NCBI GenBank assembly: GCA_963575745.1
Contig: CAUYUJ010018295.1
Location: 64,501-128,500 of the forward strand
DNA: 64,000 bases
Reading direction: 5' to 3'
DNA from: Prorocentrum cordatum
Lineage: Eukaryota; Sar; Dinophyceae; Prorocentrales; Prorocentraceae
Position numbers and translations under genes: made by a program. Below, one piece after another: positions 1-9,000 of this stretch (positions are counted from its first letter, which is position 1; the number at the start of each line of letters is the position of its first letter). The notes under the pieces were generated by a model. The model was given only the letters and a program-made list of their open reading frames with translations. It ran no database searches and was not told the origin of the DNA.

Positions 1-75
1 TCGCTCGCCTTCTTGATCTGAGCTCGATCGGGTACCTTTTACTGCCAAAAAGCACACAGGCGGGATTGGCTGTTG
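1..75 (+). repeat. R245 interspersed repeat, 3' part
   Basis: The window opens inside a repeat that recurs at 2391-2665, 16811-17035, 41979-42195, 44781-45005 (reverse) and 47612-47885. Its recognisable end runs from a CGCTCGCCGTCTTAATCTC-like stretch, through an AGCTCGATCGGGTA segment and the word ACTGCCAAAAAGCAC, to a GGCGGGATCGGC segment. It leads straight into 177-bp satellite, as at the other copies. No coding potential is seen. Confidence 0.7.
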
Positions 76-690
76 GAGTCATCTTGATACGCGTTGTCGG
101 TATTTTGTACGAAACTCGAGCTGTAGGGAAGCCACAGAGACCGATTCAGAATGATCAGGCGCGTTCGCCTGTCGCATCCAGAGGTCTGAACTCGGTCTAC
201 TGCTCGAGCTTGGTCCGCGAAACTATTCGTTTTCTTCGAGTCATCTAGAGAGATGCTCTCGGTTTTCTGCACTCTACTCGGTCTGTAGGGGGCTATAGGG
301 CTGGCAATCAGAGAAACTGATTCGGAGAGATCAGGCGCGTCCGCCTGTCGCATGCAGAGGTCTGAACTCGGTCTGCTACGAGTTTTCTGAACTTAACTCG
401 AGCTCTAGGGGAGCTACAGAGCTGAAACGAACAGAAACCGATGTAGAATAATGAGGCGCGCTCGTCTGTTGCATCCGGTCTGCTACTCGAGCTACGCGAA
501 TCTATTCGTATTCTTCGAGTCATCTTGAGAGGTACTGTCGGACTGTAGGAGATCTACAGAGCTGATACGCACAGAAACTGATTGATGCGCGTTCGTCTGT
601 TGCATCCAGATGTCTGAACTGTTTTCTTTACTGGCTTGGTCTGTAAACTATTCGTATTCTTCGAGTCACCTTGATAGATGTTGTTCCGTT
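76..690 (+). repeat. 177-bp satellite (S177) array
   Basis: These are diverged tandem copies of a monomer of about 177 bp. Diagnostic words are GAACTCGGTCTGCTACTCGAG, CTATTCGTATTATTCGAGTC, GCTGTCGGTTTTCTGTACTT, GAGCTACAGAGCTGATAC and CATCAGGCGCGTTCGTCTGT, in that order. Spacing was measured on the cleaner copies at 47.99-48.35 kb. Short ORFs here are not conserved between monomers, so this is satellite and not gene. Confidence 0.85.
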
Positions 691-950
691 CTGCATTGAA
701 CTGGCAACAGCAGAAGAACAAGCGAAGGCCGACGGCCGGACCCAACAGCAGACAGGAGGGAGGAAGGGGAAAGAGGAAGGGAGAGAGGGGGGGCAGGGAG
801 GGGGAGAGGAGGAGGGAGACAGAGGCGAGGAGGATCAGCCGCGCCAGTCGCGACACCCGCGAAGAGGATGGAAGGCGAGCGGGACGCGAGACGAAAACGT
901 GGGCCTCCAGTCATCACAATGGCAGGCCCGCGCACGGAGGAGGCGCTGAA
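691..950. repeat. GA/GC-rich low-complexity insertion in satellite
   Basis: A purine-rich block (AGGAGGGAGG-like runs around 755-835) followed by a GC-rich stretch splits an S177 monomer. The satellite resumes near 956 with ACAGAAACCGATCCAGAAGC. The overlapping open frames follow purine-run composition and have no recognisable domain. Confidence 0.7.
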
Positions 951-1309
951 GCCGCCCGAGCACAGAAACCGATCCAGAAGCATCAGGAGCGTTCGTCTGT
1001 TGCATCGAGAGGTCTGAACTTGGTCTGCTATTCGAGCTAGGTTCACAAAGTTATTCGTATTGGAACGATATTTTTTCCCAAATGGTGGTGATTTCTTCAT
1101 TGAACTCGAGCGGCCGAAAAATCAGAAGGAAATCATGAGGCGTGAAGCAAACGCCAAACACGGATTCGTACTCTGCTACTTTCTCCCTAATGGTATTCTC
1201 TACGCGCTGCAGGTGAGCTGCAGAACTGTTCAGCACAGCAATGGGATATCACTAGACGCCTGAGATCAATCTGCTATCAGCTCGGGCTGGAAAACTATTC
1301 GTTCTCTGG
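951..1309 (+). repeat. S177 monomers including a variant subtype
   Basis: Normal S177 sequence passes at about 1045 into a variant monomer with ACGATATTTTTTCCCAAATG, a segment around GGCCGAAAAATCAGAAGGAA, and CAAACACGGATTCGTACTCT. The same subtype recurs at about 1690-1960, 41400-41640 and 43050-43400. It usually sits next to a PAL copy, which suggests it is the junction form of the array. Confidence 0.7.
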
Positions 1310-1367
1310 AAGCTCAACGAGTCTCCCGGCGGTAAGAAAGGTTGACGGTTTACCGCTGGCGCCCAGT
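1310..1367 (+). repeat. PAL palindromic repeat
   Basis: This copy has left arm AGCTCAACGAGTCTCCCGGC, the variant centre GGTAAGAAAGGTTGACGG and right arm TTTACCGCTGGCGCCCAGT. It is of the AAGAAAGG-centre subtype, also seen at 2002, 41645, 43409 and 48612. It carries no insertion. Confidence 0.8.
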
Positions 1368-2001
1368 TGGTTTGCTACTCGACCTAGGTCTGCAAAACTA
1401 TCCGTATCGTTCGAGTTATCTCGAGAGGTGCTGTCGGTTTTCGTACGTAGCTCGGGCTGTAGGAGAGCTACAGAGCTGATACGCACAGAATCTAATTGGA
1501 CTTCATCAAGCTGGTTCGTCTGTTGCATCCAGAGGTCTAAACTGGGTTTGCTACTGGGTCCGCGAAATTATTCGTATTATTCGAGTCATCTTGACAGGTG
1601 TTGCTTTTTCTTGAACTCGGGCTGTAGGACAGCTACAGAGCTGATGCGCACATAGAACGATCCATAAGCATCAGGTGCAGGTCTGAACTCGGTCTGCTGC
1701 CCGAGCTAGGTTCACACAATTATTCGTACTCGACCGATATTTTTTCAAAATGATGGTGATTTTCTTCACTGAACTCGAGCTGCAGAGCAGCTCGAGCGCT
1801 CTTGGGCCGAAAAGTTAAAAGGAAATTGAGGCGCGAAGCATCTAGACGCTTGGTTTGGTCTGTTGTGAGCGTAGACGCCAAACACGGATTCGTACTTTAC
1901 TACTTTCTCCCTAACGGTACTGTTCTTCTCGTGTTCTACACGCTGCAGAACTGAGAAACTATTCGTTCTCTGCTAATTCTCTGCACATTATATATGGTCA
2001 G
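1368..2001 (+). repeat. S177 array between two PAL copies
   Basis: About three S177 monomers, the last of the AAACACGGATTCGTACT variant subtype (about 1690-1960). The array runs into TTATATATGGTCAGGAAGCT, which precedes PAL at several other places (26030, 43395). No gene is seen. Confidence 0.8.
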
Positions 2002-2060
2002 GAAGCTCTACGAGTTCCCCGGCGGTAAGAAAGGTTGACGGCTTATCGCCGGCGCCCAGT
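2002..2060 (+). repeat. PAL palindromic repeat
   Basis: Left arm GAAGCTCTACGAGTTCCCCG, centre with AAGAAAGGTTGACGG, right arm CTTATCGCCGGCGCCCAGT. It abuts repeat R300 at the CCCGGAAAGCTTTCTGAGAG word. Confidence 0.8.
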
Positions 2061-2390
2061 TTCCCGGAAAGCTTTCTGAGAGCTAAAGGGGTATAGATTA
2101 GAAGCCGGACGGTGGTGGTGCCCGCCAGCAGCCCATCTCCGCCGCTCCGAGCCGGCAGCGGGTCCGCAGAAATGCAGGATCGCTTCAGAAGGTTTGACAG
2201 AGCTCTGCAGGCGCCCCAGGTGGGTTTGACAGAGCATTGCAGGTAGTCGCGCGTCCACGCGTGCCTGCACGCGTGCAGGCAGCCAGACGTGCTTTCGAAG
2301 CGCTTCAGGGGAGCCCCAGGGAGCTTTCTAGGAAAGATCTCCCGTCCCGAAGGGTCTCCTCGCTCCCCGGGTTTTGGACGTTACCAGTAA
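2058..2390 (+). repeat. R300 GC-rich interspersed repeat
   Basis: A repeat of about 300 bp beginning CCCGGAAAGCTTTCTGAGAG and containing GAAGCCGGACGGTGGTGGTG, a self-complementary CACGCGTGCCTGCACGCGTG region near 2255-2275, and a GTTTTGGACGTTACCAG end. Other copies are at 38969-39262, 40747-41090 and 49080-49378, with a reverse copy at 46663-46965. The ORFs inside it do not stay open across copies. Confidence 0.8.
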
Positions 2391-2665
2391 CTCGTAGAGC
2401 TCCCCTTAGTTGCTGGAAGCTTAAGAGCAGTTTCGGGGCGCTGGAGAGATAGTTGGCAAGAAAAATCTCGACGGACCTTTTTCTGATTTTTGGTCGGTTG
2501 AAAATGTTGTTCTCGAAATTCAACAATTCGTTTGAGCTTTAGTATTTCTTCCCGTGATATTCGATCTTATTCCCGCTCGCCGTCTTAATCTCAGCTCGAT
2601 CGGGTAGATATCACTGCCGAGAAGCACTGCGGCGGGATCGGCCGTTTCGGGTCATCTTCACACGC
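2391..2665 (+). repeat. R245 interspersed repeat
   Basis: Starts near CTCGTAGAGCTCCCCTTAG and TTGCTGGAAGCTTAAGAG, passes GGCGCTGGAGAG, AAAAATCTCGACGGACCTTT and TCGAAATTCAACAATTCG, and ends in GGCCGTTTCGGGTCATCTTC at the junction with S177. It is one of the fullest R245 copies here. Confidence 0.75.
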
Positions 2666-3700
2666 GGTGGCGCTTTTCTGAACATAACTCGAGCTTTATA
2701 GCACATCTACAGAGCTAATATTAACAGAATCCCTGTTAGAATGATCAGGCGCGTTCGTCTGTTGCATGCAGAGGCCTGAATTCGGTCTGCTACCCGAGCG
2801 AAACTATTCAGATTATTCGAGTCATCTTGACGGTGCTTTCGGTTTTCTGTGTTGAACTCGAGACGTAGGACACCTACGGAGCTGATATTAACAGAAACCG
2901 ATCTAGAATCATCAGGCGCGTTCATCTGTTGCATCCAGAGGTCCGAACTCGGTCTGCTACTGGAGCTAGGTCCGTGACCGTATTCGTATTGTTCGAGTCA
3001 TCCTCAGAGATGCTGTCGGTTTTCTGAACATAACTCGAGCTGTAGGACAGCTACATAGCTGATACTAACCGAAACCCTCTTAGAATGCCCAGGCGCGTCG
3101 TCTGTTGCATCTAGAGGTCTGAACCCGGTCTGCCCCGAGCTAGGTCCCCGAAACTATTCATATTATTCCAGTCATCTTGACAGGCGCTGTCGGTTTTCTG
3201 TACTCAACTCGAGCTGTCGGGCAGCTACAGAGCTGATACTAACCGAAACCTTCTTAGAATGCCCAGGCGCGTTCATCTGTTGCACCTGGAGGTCTGAACT
3301 CGGTCTGCTACTCGAGCTAGGTCCGCAAAACTATTTGTATTATTCGAGTCATCTGGACAGGTGCTGTCGGTTTTCTGGACTTAACTCGAGCTAGGAGAGT
3401 GACAGAACTGATACTTACAGAAAACCATTGAAATCATCAGTCTCGTTCATCTGTTGCATCTAGAGGTCTCAACTCGGTCTGCTACTCGAGCTAGGTCCGT
3501 GAACGTATTCGTATTATTCGAGTCATCCTGAGAGATGCTGTCCGTTTCCTGTACTTAACTCGAAATGTGGGAGGGCCACAGAGTTGTACGCACATCAACC
3601 GATTCAGCATCATCAGGCGCGTGCGTCTGTTGCATCTAGAGCTCTGAACTCAGTCTTGTATTCGAGTCTGCTATCAGCGGAGACCGAACAACTATTCGTT
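2666..3700 (+). repeat. S177 array, about six monomers
   Basis: Consecutive monomers can be followed by the GAACTCGGTCTGCTA-type words near 2775, 2945, 3122, 3297 and 3474. This is the longest uninterrupted S177 run in the left part of the window. The last monomer carries the CTCGAAATGTGGGAGGGCCA variant also seen at 25870 and 48440. Confidence 0.85.
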
Positions 3701-3733
3701 CTCTGCCAATTCTTTGGACATAGAAGATGGTAG

Positions 3734-3777
3734 GAAGCTCTGCGAGTCCCCGGCGGTGAGAAAGGTCGACGCCCAGT
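3734..3777 (+). repeat. PAL repeat, shortened copy
   Basis: Left arm GAAGCTCTGCGAGTCCCCGG, then GTGAGAAAGGTCGACGCCCA. The right-arm TTTACCGCCGG is missing. It faces an oppositely oriented copy at 3799, so the pair forms a larger inverted repeat around GGCCGACCCGGCCCGGGC. Confidence 0.65.
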
Positions 3778-3798
3778 TGGCCGACCCGGCCCGGGCGG

Positions 3799-3853
3799 AC
3801 TGGGAACCGGCGGCGACCCGTCAACCAGGTTACCGCCGGCACCTCGTAGAGCT
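3799..3853 (-). repeat. PAL palindromic repeat, reverse copy
   Basis: Reads ACTGGGAACCGGCGGCGACC, then CGTCAACCAGGTTACCGCCG, then CACCTCGTAGAGC on the plus strand: PAL in reverse orientation. It has the AACCAGG centre of the insertion-competent type but is empty. Confidence 0.75.
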
Positions 3854-3894
3854 TTTTTCTTGCGCAACGCTCCTCGGGACACATGAAGGAAGCT

Positions 3895-4199
3895 TCTGAA
3901 GCTCTACGAGGTACTATGTGACGACTTTGGGTCGGTTGTGCTAGATATGAAAGATATTTGACCATTTATTTTGAGAAACCAGATTTTTCGCATCTGTAGT
4001 GGGTTATGCCGCGTCTGCCAGTCAAATTCTCAGGTCCGTAGGTGCAGTATTATTATCAAAAACACTTGGAGGAACCGACGTTGGATACAAAACAGAACAT
4101 TTTTTTTTTATAGAAAAAAAGAAAAAGAAAACAATAGTTTTTTTGTATCTTCCTCCAGAAGCTTTCTTCATGTGTTCCGAGGATCGCCGTGGTCGAAGA
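3895..4199 (+). repeat. R290 interspersed repeat
   Basis: A repeat of about 290 bp with the order GTCGGTTTTGCTAAGATTTG-like start, TTTTGAGAAACCAGATTTTT, GGGTTATGCCGCGTCTGCCA, GGTCCGTAGGTGCAGTATTA, AAACACTTGG, a short AT-rich run, CTCCAGAAGCTTTCTTCATG and a CCGTG..GAGAGCTCTACG end that merges into PAL. Copies at 26220, 39265, 39671, 39963 and 41706 have the same order and the same PAL at their 3' end, so R290 and PAL spread as one composite. Confidence 0.8.
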
Positions 4200-4230
4200 G
4201 AGCTCTACGAGGTTCCCGGCGGTAACCAGG
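4200..4230 (+). repeat. PAL left half, split by LINE-1a
   Basis: GAGCTCTACGAGGTTCCCGG then CGGTAACCAGG, directly followed by the LINE-1a 5' end. The matching right half is at 10265-10311. The bases AACCAGG occur on both sides of the insert (4224-4230 and 10265-10271), consistent with a target-site duplication of up to 7 bp. Confidence 0.85.
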
Positions 4231-4235
4231 GATCT

Positions 4236-4373
4236 CGGCTCAAGACATCTCGGCTCTAGGGCTCCTGGATCCCACAGGAGCTCAGGGGGTGTCGGCGCCG
4301 CGGGGAAGCGGCGCGGCGGCCATCGCTGCCATCGACGAGTACGGCATCTTCCAGGCAAGCCAGGCCGCCTGCT
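4236..4373 (+). promoter_or_regulatory. LINE-1a 5' leader
   Basis: A GC-rich leader with CTCGGCTCTAGGGCTCCTGG and a potential stem formed by GTCGGCGCCGCGGGGAAGCG and the following GCGCGGCGGCC. LINE-1b carries the same leader with only one or two changes. Its first bases, GGCTCAAG, equal the last eight bases of the dinoflagellate spliced leader. An internal promoter would be expected for this class but no motif can be named. Confidence 0.5.
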
Positions 4374-5993
4374 TTGTGTGCTGTATTTGTTGTTGTTTTG
4401 CTTGTCGTGTGTGCAACAACGGACGGGTGCGACTTTTCAATACTTGCTAGACGTTTCCAGCTGGAGGATATTTCCCCGACTGTACCTTATTTGCAGGGCT
4501 CACAGGATTACGCTGTTGAGAGACCAGATTCTGCTGTGGAGAGAGCGTCTCGGAAGAGGCAAATTCAGGATACCGAGCAAATTGTGCGTGACCTTCCACT
4601 GGACGGGAGATTGAATACGGCCGACTCCACACCAGATAGTGATAGTCATTGTGTTGTCCCATCTTCATTTGTGAATATGAATACAGGACTCATGAATATG
4701 ATGCAGACTCCTTCCAACGCAGCTGTGGCGGGAAATACAATCAACGGAGGGCGTGTGGGAGGGGCTCCAGCAGGTCAGGTCAGTCCTGGAGGTCAAGGAT
4801 CTGGAGGCGCTCCTGTTGTTCCTAGAGGCCCAGCTCCACAAGGTGCTCTAGGGGGACCCCCAGGTATGCCCACGGAGGCACAACAAGCGGCGGCCCAAGC
4901 GGCTGTTGTCCCTGAAGGTGCTGGAGAGCGTCAGGGTATGCAGGGCGTTAGCGACGACGCCCAACGAAATGTCAAACATCGTGTCAACGGTCCTCAGGAG
5001 GCACTCTTGGGGGAACTCGAGGAGAAACGAAAGAAACTCAGTGTGGTCTCGGATGAGGCCCCATCCTGGTTCAAGGCCTTCGCGGAGCTCAACGTACTCG
5101 AGAGCAAAGTTAGGCAACAAGAAAACGTCGAAATTAGGGCCGACATTCAGAGCATCTCGAACCGTCAGGAGGCCTCCGACATCAGGATGAACAACTTGGA
5201 ACGACAGATGCAGGACCTCAAGAAGAACCCCAGTGTGATATCAGGTGCTGCCTCGACCACGGCACCTTCCTACGGAGGAGGCCCACCAGGACTCTCGGGA
5301 CCATCCAGCTTCAATCCCAGCTATGTGGAGCTCACAGGCTGGACTGACTGGAACGGGACAGCGGTTACACGTTCGGCCAGTATGATGAGAGACACGGACG
5401 CTGCACAATTCATCACTAATCTGAAGACGGCCATCGCTGCAGAGGATGAAGCTAGGATCGATTACGAGGGCACATTACGTATGAATGGAAGTAGAATGAT
5501 GTTGAGTACGATCAAAATCAAATTCATTGTAGGAACCGACTCTTCGACACTATACAACGTGAAGCGTGCTTTTGATGATGCTCTAACTCCGAATCCCCAG
5601 AGGAATGCGGCTCAGGTTTCGAGGTCACCTCCAGACTATGACAGCATGTTCCAGGGCATGTTACAACGACCCAGTCGGGTCCGAGTACGTATAGAAGCTC
5701 CACCGTGGAAACGCGATCATATCGGAGCTGTGGGACGCTTCTACGGGACATACCGTGAGTGTACCAACAGCGAGGCCATGGAGATCAGGGGGGAGACAGG
5801 ATCGGGACCCAACGGACGGAGCACAATGTGGACCAAGCCGCAGGATCCTCAACATCGACCCGTGGAACTGGCATCCTTTCGTATCAATACGGGGTGGACA
5901 GTGGACCGCGAGATCTGGGAGGGTGTACTTATGCGCAGCGGTGTGACGACGACATACGACACATTTGTTGCGAATCTTGCCGGCAGGGTGTGA
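4374..5993 (+). CDS. LINE-1a ORF1 protein (coiled-coil, putative RNA-binding)
   Basis: An open frame of 539 codons; the first in-frame ATG is at 4677 (residue 102), so either translation starts there (438 aa) or a non-ATG start or upstream exon is used. Residues 120-170 are Gly/Pro-rich, about 213-285 look like a charged coiled coil (LGELEEKRKK to LERQMQDLKK), and about 315-539 form a globular C-terminal part with VELTGWTDWN, VRVRIEAPPW and INTGWTVDREIW. The last three have counterparts in LINE-3 ORF1 (VECKGWVTDWN, IRVSVEVAPW, GWTIRGEI). Coiled coil plus C-terminal domain resembles LINE ORF1 proteins that coat the element RNA, but no named RNA-binding motif is certain. It ends 66 bases before ORF2. 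Confidence 0.85.
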   Translation: MCAVFVVVLLVVCATTDGCDFSILARRFQLEDISPTVPYLQGSQDYAVERPDSAVERASRKRQIQDTEQIVRDLPLDGRLNTADSTPDSDSHCVVPSSFVNMNTGLMNMMQTPSNAAVAGNTINGGRVGGAPAGQVSPGGQGSGGAPVVPRGPAPQGALGGPPGMPTEAQQAAAQAAVVPEGAGERQGMQGVSDDAQRNVKHRVNGPQEALLGELEEKRKKLSVVSDEAPSWFKAFAELNVLESKVRQQENVEIRADIQSISNRQEASDIRMNNLERQMQDLKKNPSVISGAASTTAPSYGGGPPGLSGPSSFNPSYVELTGWTDWNGTAVTRSASMMRDTDAAQFITNLKTAIAAEDEARIDYEGTLRMNGSRMMLSTIKIKFIVGTDSSTLYNVKRAFDDALTPNPQRNAAQVSRSPPDYDSMFQGMLQRPSRVRVRIEAPPWKRDHIGAVGRFYGTYRECTNSEAMEIRGETGSGPNGRSTMWTKPQDPQHRPVELASFRINTGWTVDREIWEGVLMRSGVTTTYDTFVANLAGRV

Positions 5994-6059
5994 CGGTGCA
6001 GAGGTGCCAGTCGGGCTGGTGGCCCCACAGCCCAGCATAGGCTAGGCACCCAGAATCTT

Positions 6060-9000
6060 ATGAAACAAGGGGCTACAGCAGATCGGGGATTTGCTTGCAT
6101 GAGGGCACTTCTTTCTCACGGCTGTGAAGTGTTCTGTTTACAGGAGTGTGAACACTTACCGTCCAAGTCAATTCAGCTACTTGGCTGGCACCTAGTTTAC
6201 TCAAGTGACAGGAAGGCTTCCATAGCTTTGAGGGGGAAGTCTTGTCACAACATAGTTCGTTCTTGGAGTAATCATGCTCGTCTTGCTATGGTGTGCTTGC
6301 GTCATCCGTGTATCTTTCTTGTCTCTGCGTACTTTCCGACCAGATCGGAGAATCGTTCATTGGAGGTGGCTTTTGAGATGCTGAAAACAATCGAAACAAC
6401 TTATCGGAGGTGGAAGGAGGAATGCAGATACACTTGCGAGCTTGTGATTGCAGGGGATTTTAATGTTGAGCTTGCGCCCGACATCACCTGTTCAGGAGGC
6501 ACGGTGACTGGAGGTGCTGTGCAGATTCTCGACGGGAGGGGATATGGGAATGATACGGAGGATAGACGGTGGGAGGAGGACATGTGGCGATCTCAGCTGC
6601 AGGAGTGGCTGTGTCGGATGCGCTTGCTGGCAGTCAATTCCCTTGGCTCGCCGTACTCTCGGCAGCCGACTTTCGTGCATCGTGCGAACAATGCTCGACG
6701 CAAGTCTGGGGCGAAGACTTTTGCGACAAAAGTGCTTGACTATCTCATGGTCCCACAATCCTGGGAGGGTGACTTGGTTGAATGCCGAACGGATTGGATC
6801 CCAGAGACCCCGACTACCAACTTCTCGGATCATGCCTGTGTCTACGCCGAGTTCCATATGCAGAACCCTCAGGTCACGAAATATCAGGGTCCCCCTAGCC
6901 ACCACACAAGCCACAAAGAGTTCCAATCGTATCGGGAGGAGGCCCAATTTCAGGTCCTGGCGGACGTCCAGATCCCGACGGTGCCCCCACAGCGTCTTGC
7001 TGAAACGATTGCTGGTCATGCGTTACCGCTCCTCACGGTGAGGGCCCCCAGGTACTCACGAGGGCTTCCGCCGAGTAGGACTCCCCAGCATGTCGAGCTG
7101 GAGGTACAACTCAGAGAGGCACGTGCTAGGAAGGACAGAGCGTTGGCTCGGGACCTTCGACGTCGCATCAGACCGCTTGCGCGGGAATATCGCCGACGGA
7201 AGGTGGAGTGGGAGGCGCTACCATCTAGGAAGGGGAGGAGGACACGTGTGACGGAGTTGAGGGTGACGGACACTGGGGGAGGGGATACGGGGCCTACGAC
7301 TATGATGACGGAGGACAGGGAACTGTGGGCGGAGGAGGTGGAGCGATATGCTGTGCAGAGTATGACTTGTGATGACTCCAGAGCCCGCAATCGGGAGCTT
7401 GTGTCCACACTGCGTCGCCATGCATCTCAATCAACAGCCTCTTCGGACAACACACTTACGATTACATACTCTACTATTCTGCAGGCGCGGAGCAGGCTCC
7501 GATCAGGACGGGCCTGTGGGCCCGACGGCATCTCGGTTGAACTTCTCAAATCTCTTTCGTGGAGGTCGGTGCGCTCTATCTGTAAGGTTTTCTCTGATAT
7601 ATTCAACGGGCTTCGCCCGACGCCAAGGGAATGGCAGGAGGTATATCTAACACTTATGCCGAAAACGAGCAAACTGGAGACATTGCGACAAACAAGGAAC
7701 CTGCTTGTTGGAAATACCTTGGCCAAGTGGTATCTCACGTGTGTGACGATTTTACTGGAACGATGTGTGGAACCCTTCATGAGTGATATGGCGATTTACG
7801 GTTTTACCAGCGGACGACGCTGCTGGGAGATTTCATCGGCCATGAAATGTATTGCACAACATGCTTCCACATGGGGGCGAGATCAAACGGCGTGGCTCCT
7901 CAGCTGTGACATCGAGCGGGCGTTCGACGCTGTGACGTTGCCGACAGTCTCGAGAGCGATGACGGCCCTTGGGATCAGTGCACGGTTACAGTATGCGTTA
8001 TTGGAGCCTCTCTCATCTACATCATGCACGGTGCTGTTTGAAGGAGTGACAATCCCTAACGTGCAATGGGATAGGTCGCTCCGTACTGGGGGTACCGAAT
8101 CACCGATCGCGTTTACCATTGTCACTATTGCTATGTGGCGGGATGTGATTGCTCGCCTGGACCAGCGCGGCGTCGGAGTCGAGATGCCATGCCATGATGA
8201 TCATTGCCGGTATGCACGTTGGAATCGCGCACTCTGGGCTGACAATATTTTTCTGGCCGCCAAGTCAGCATCGGAGGCGCAGTTAGCGGCCGCAGCCTTC
8301 ACTACTGCTCTCAGGGATTGGGGGATGGAGTGGAAGGAGGAGAGTCTAGAGATGATGGTGTGTGGTACTCAGTGCACTGACACGGTCACGGTTCAGATTG
8401 GCTCGCGGATTGTTCCTTTCAAGCATGTTGACAGTTTGAATGTGCTGGGGTATCAGATTCCCAGGAGTTTCACTTCTATTCACGCGGATGTGCAGGAACG
8501 CGTCCAGCAGGCCCGAAGGGCATTCTTTGCGCAGGTACAATACTTTACGTGCAGGGCGTTGCCTCTGGTGAAGAAGTTTCGTCGATATCAATCGACTGTG
8601 CAGAGACGCCTTTTATATGCAGCAGAGGCCATCACGATTGACAGTGAGTGTGTGAGGGTTATCCATGCGTTCGAGGGTATGTGTCTTCTGAGAATGTCAG
8701 GGAGGAGGAAGCCAGGAGATGTGGGGTGGGAGGTTTGGCGGCCAGCTGCACTGACACGAGTCAGGACAATCTTCTGCGATGGGGGTTTCCCGTCGGCTGT
8801 GCAGATGCTGTGTTGGAAGAGCTGGGGCATGATGCGCTCCACGAGGCAATATTTACTATCCTTGGAGGAGGACAGGACGGCAAGGACGGAGGTGGAGGTG
8901 GAGGGATCAACGACTCAACGTGCTAAACGTGTCCGCTTTACGGATGGACGTGGGGAGGATATACCTGCTGCGACTGTGATGGAGGTGGAGGGGAGGATTA

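Noticed and set aside
39-3965. Many 60-140 codon frames in the S177 arrays
   Set aside because: They are not conserved from monomer to monomer and include both strands of the same repeat.
6492-7019. 175-codon frames antisense or shifted within LINE-1 ORF2 (also 28963-29512)
   Set aside because: They are shadows of the ORF2 coding frame with no domain of their own.
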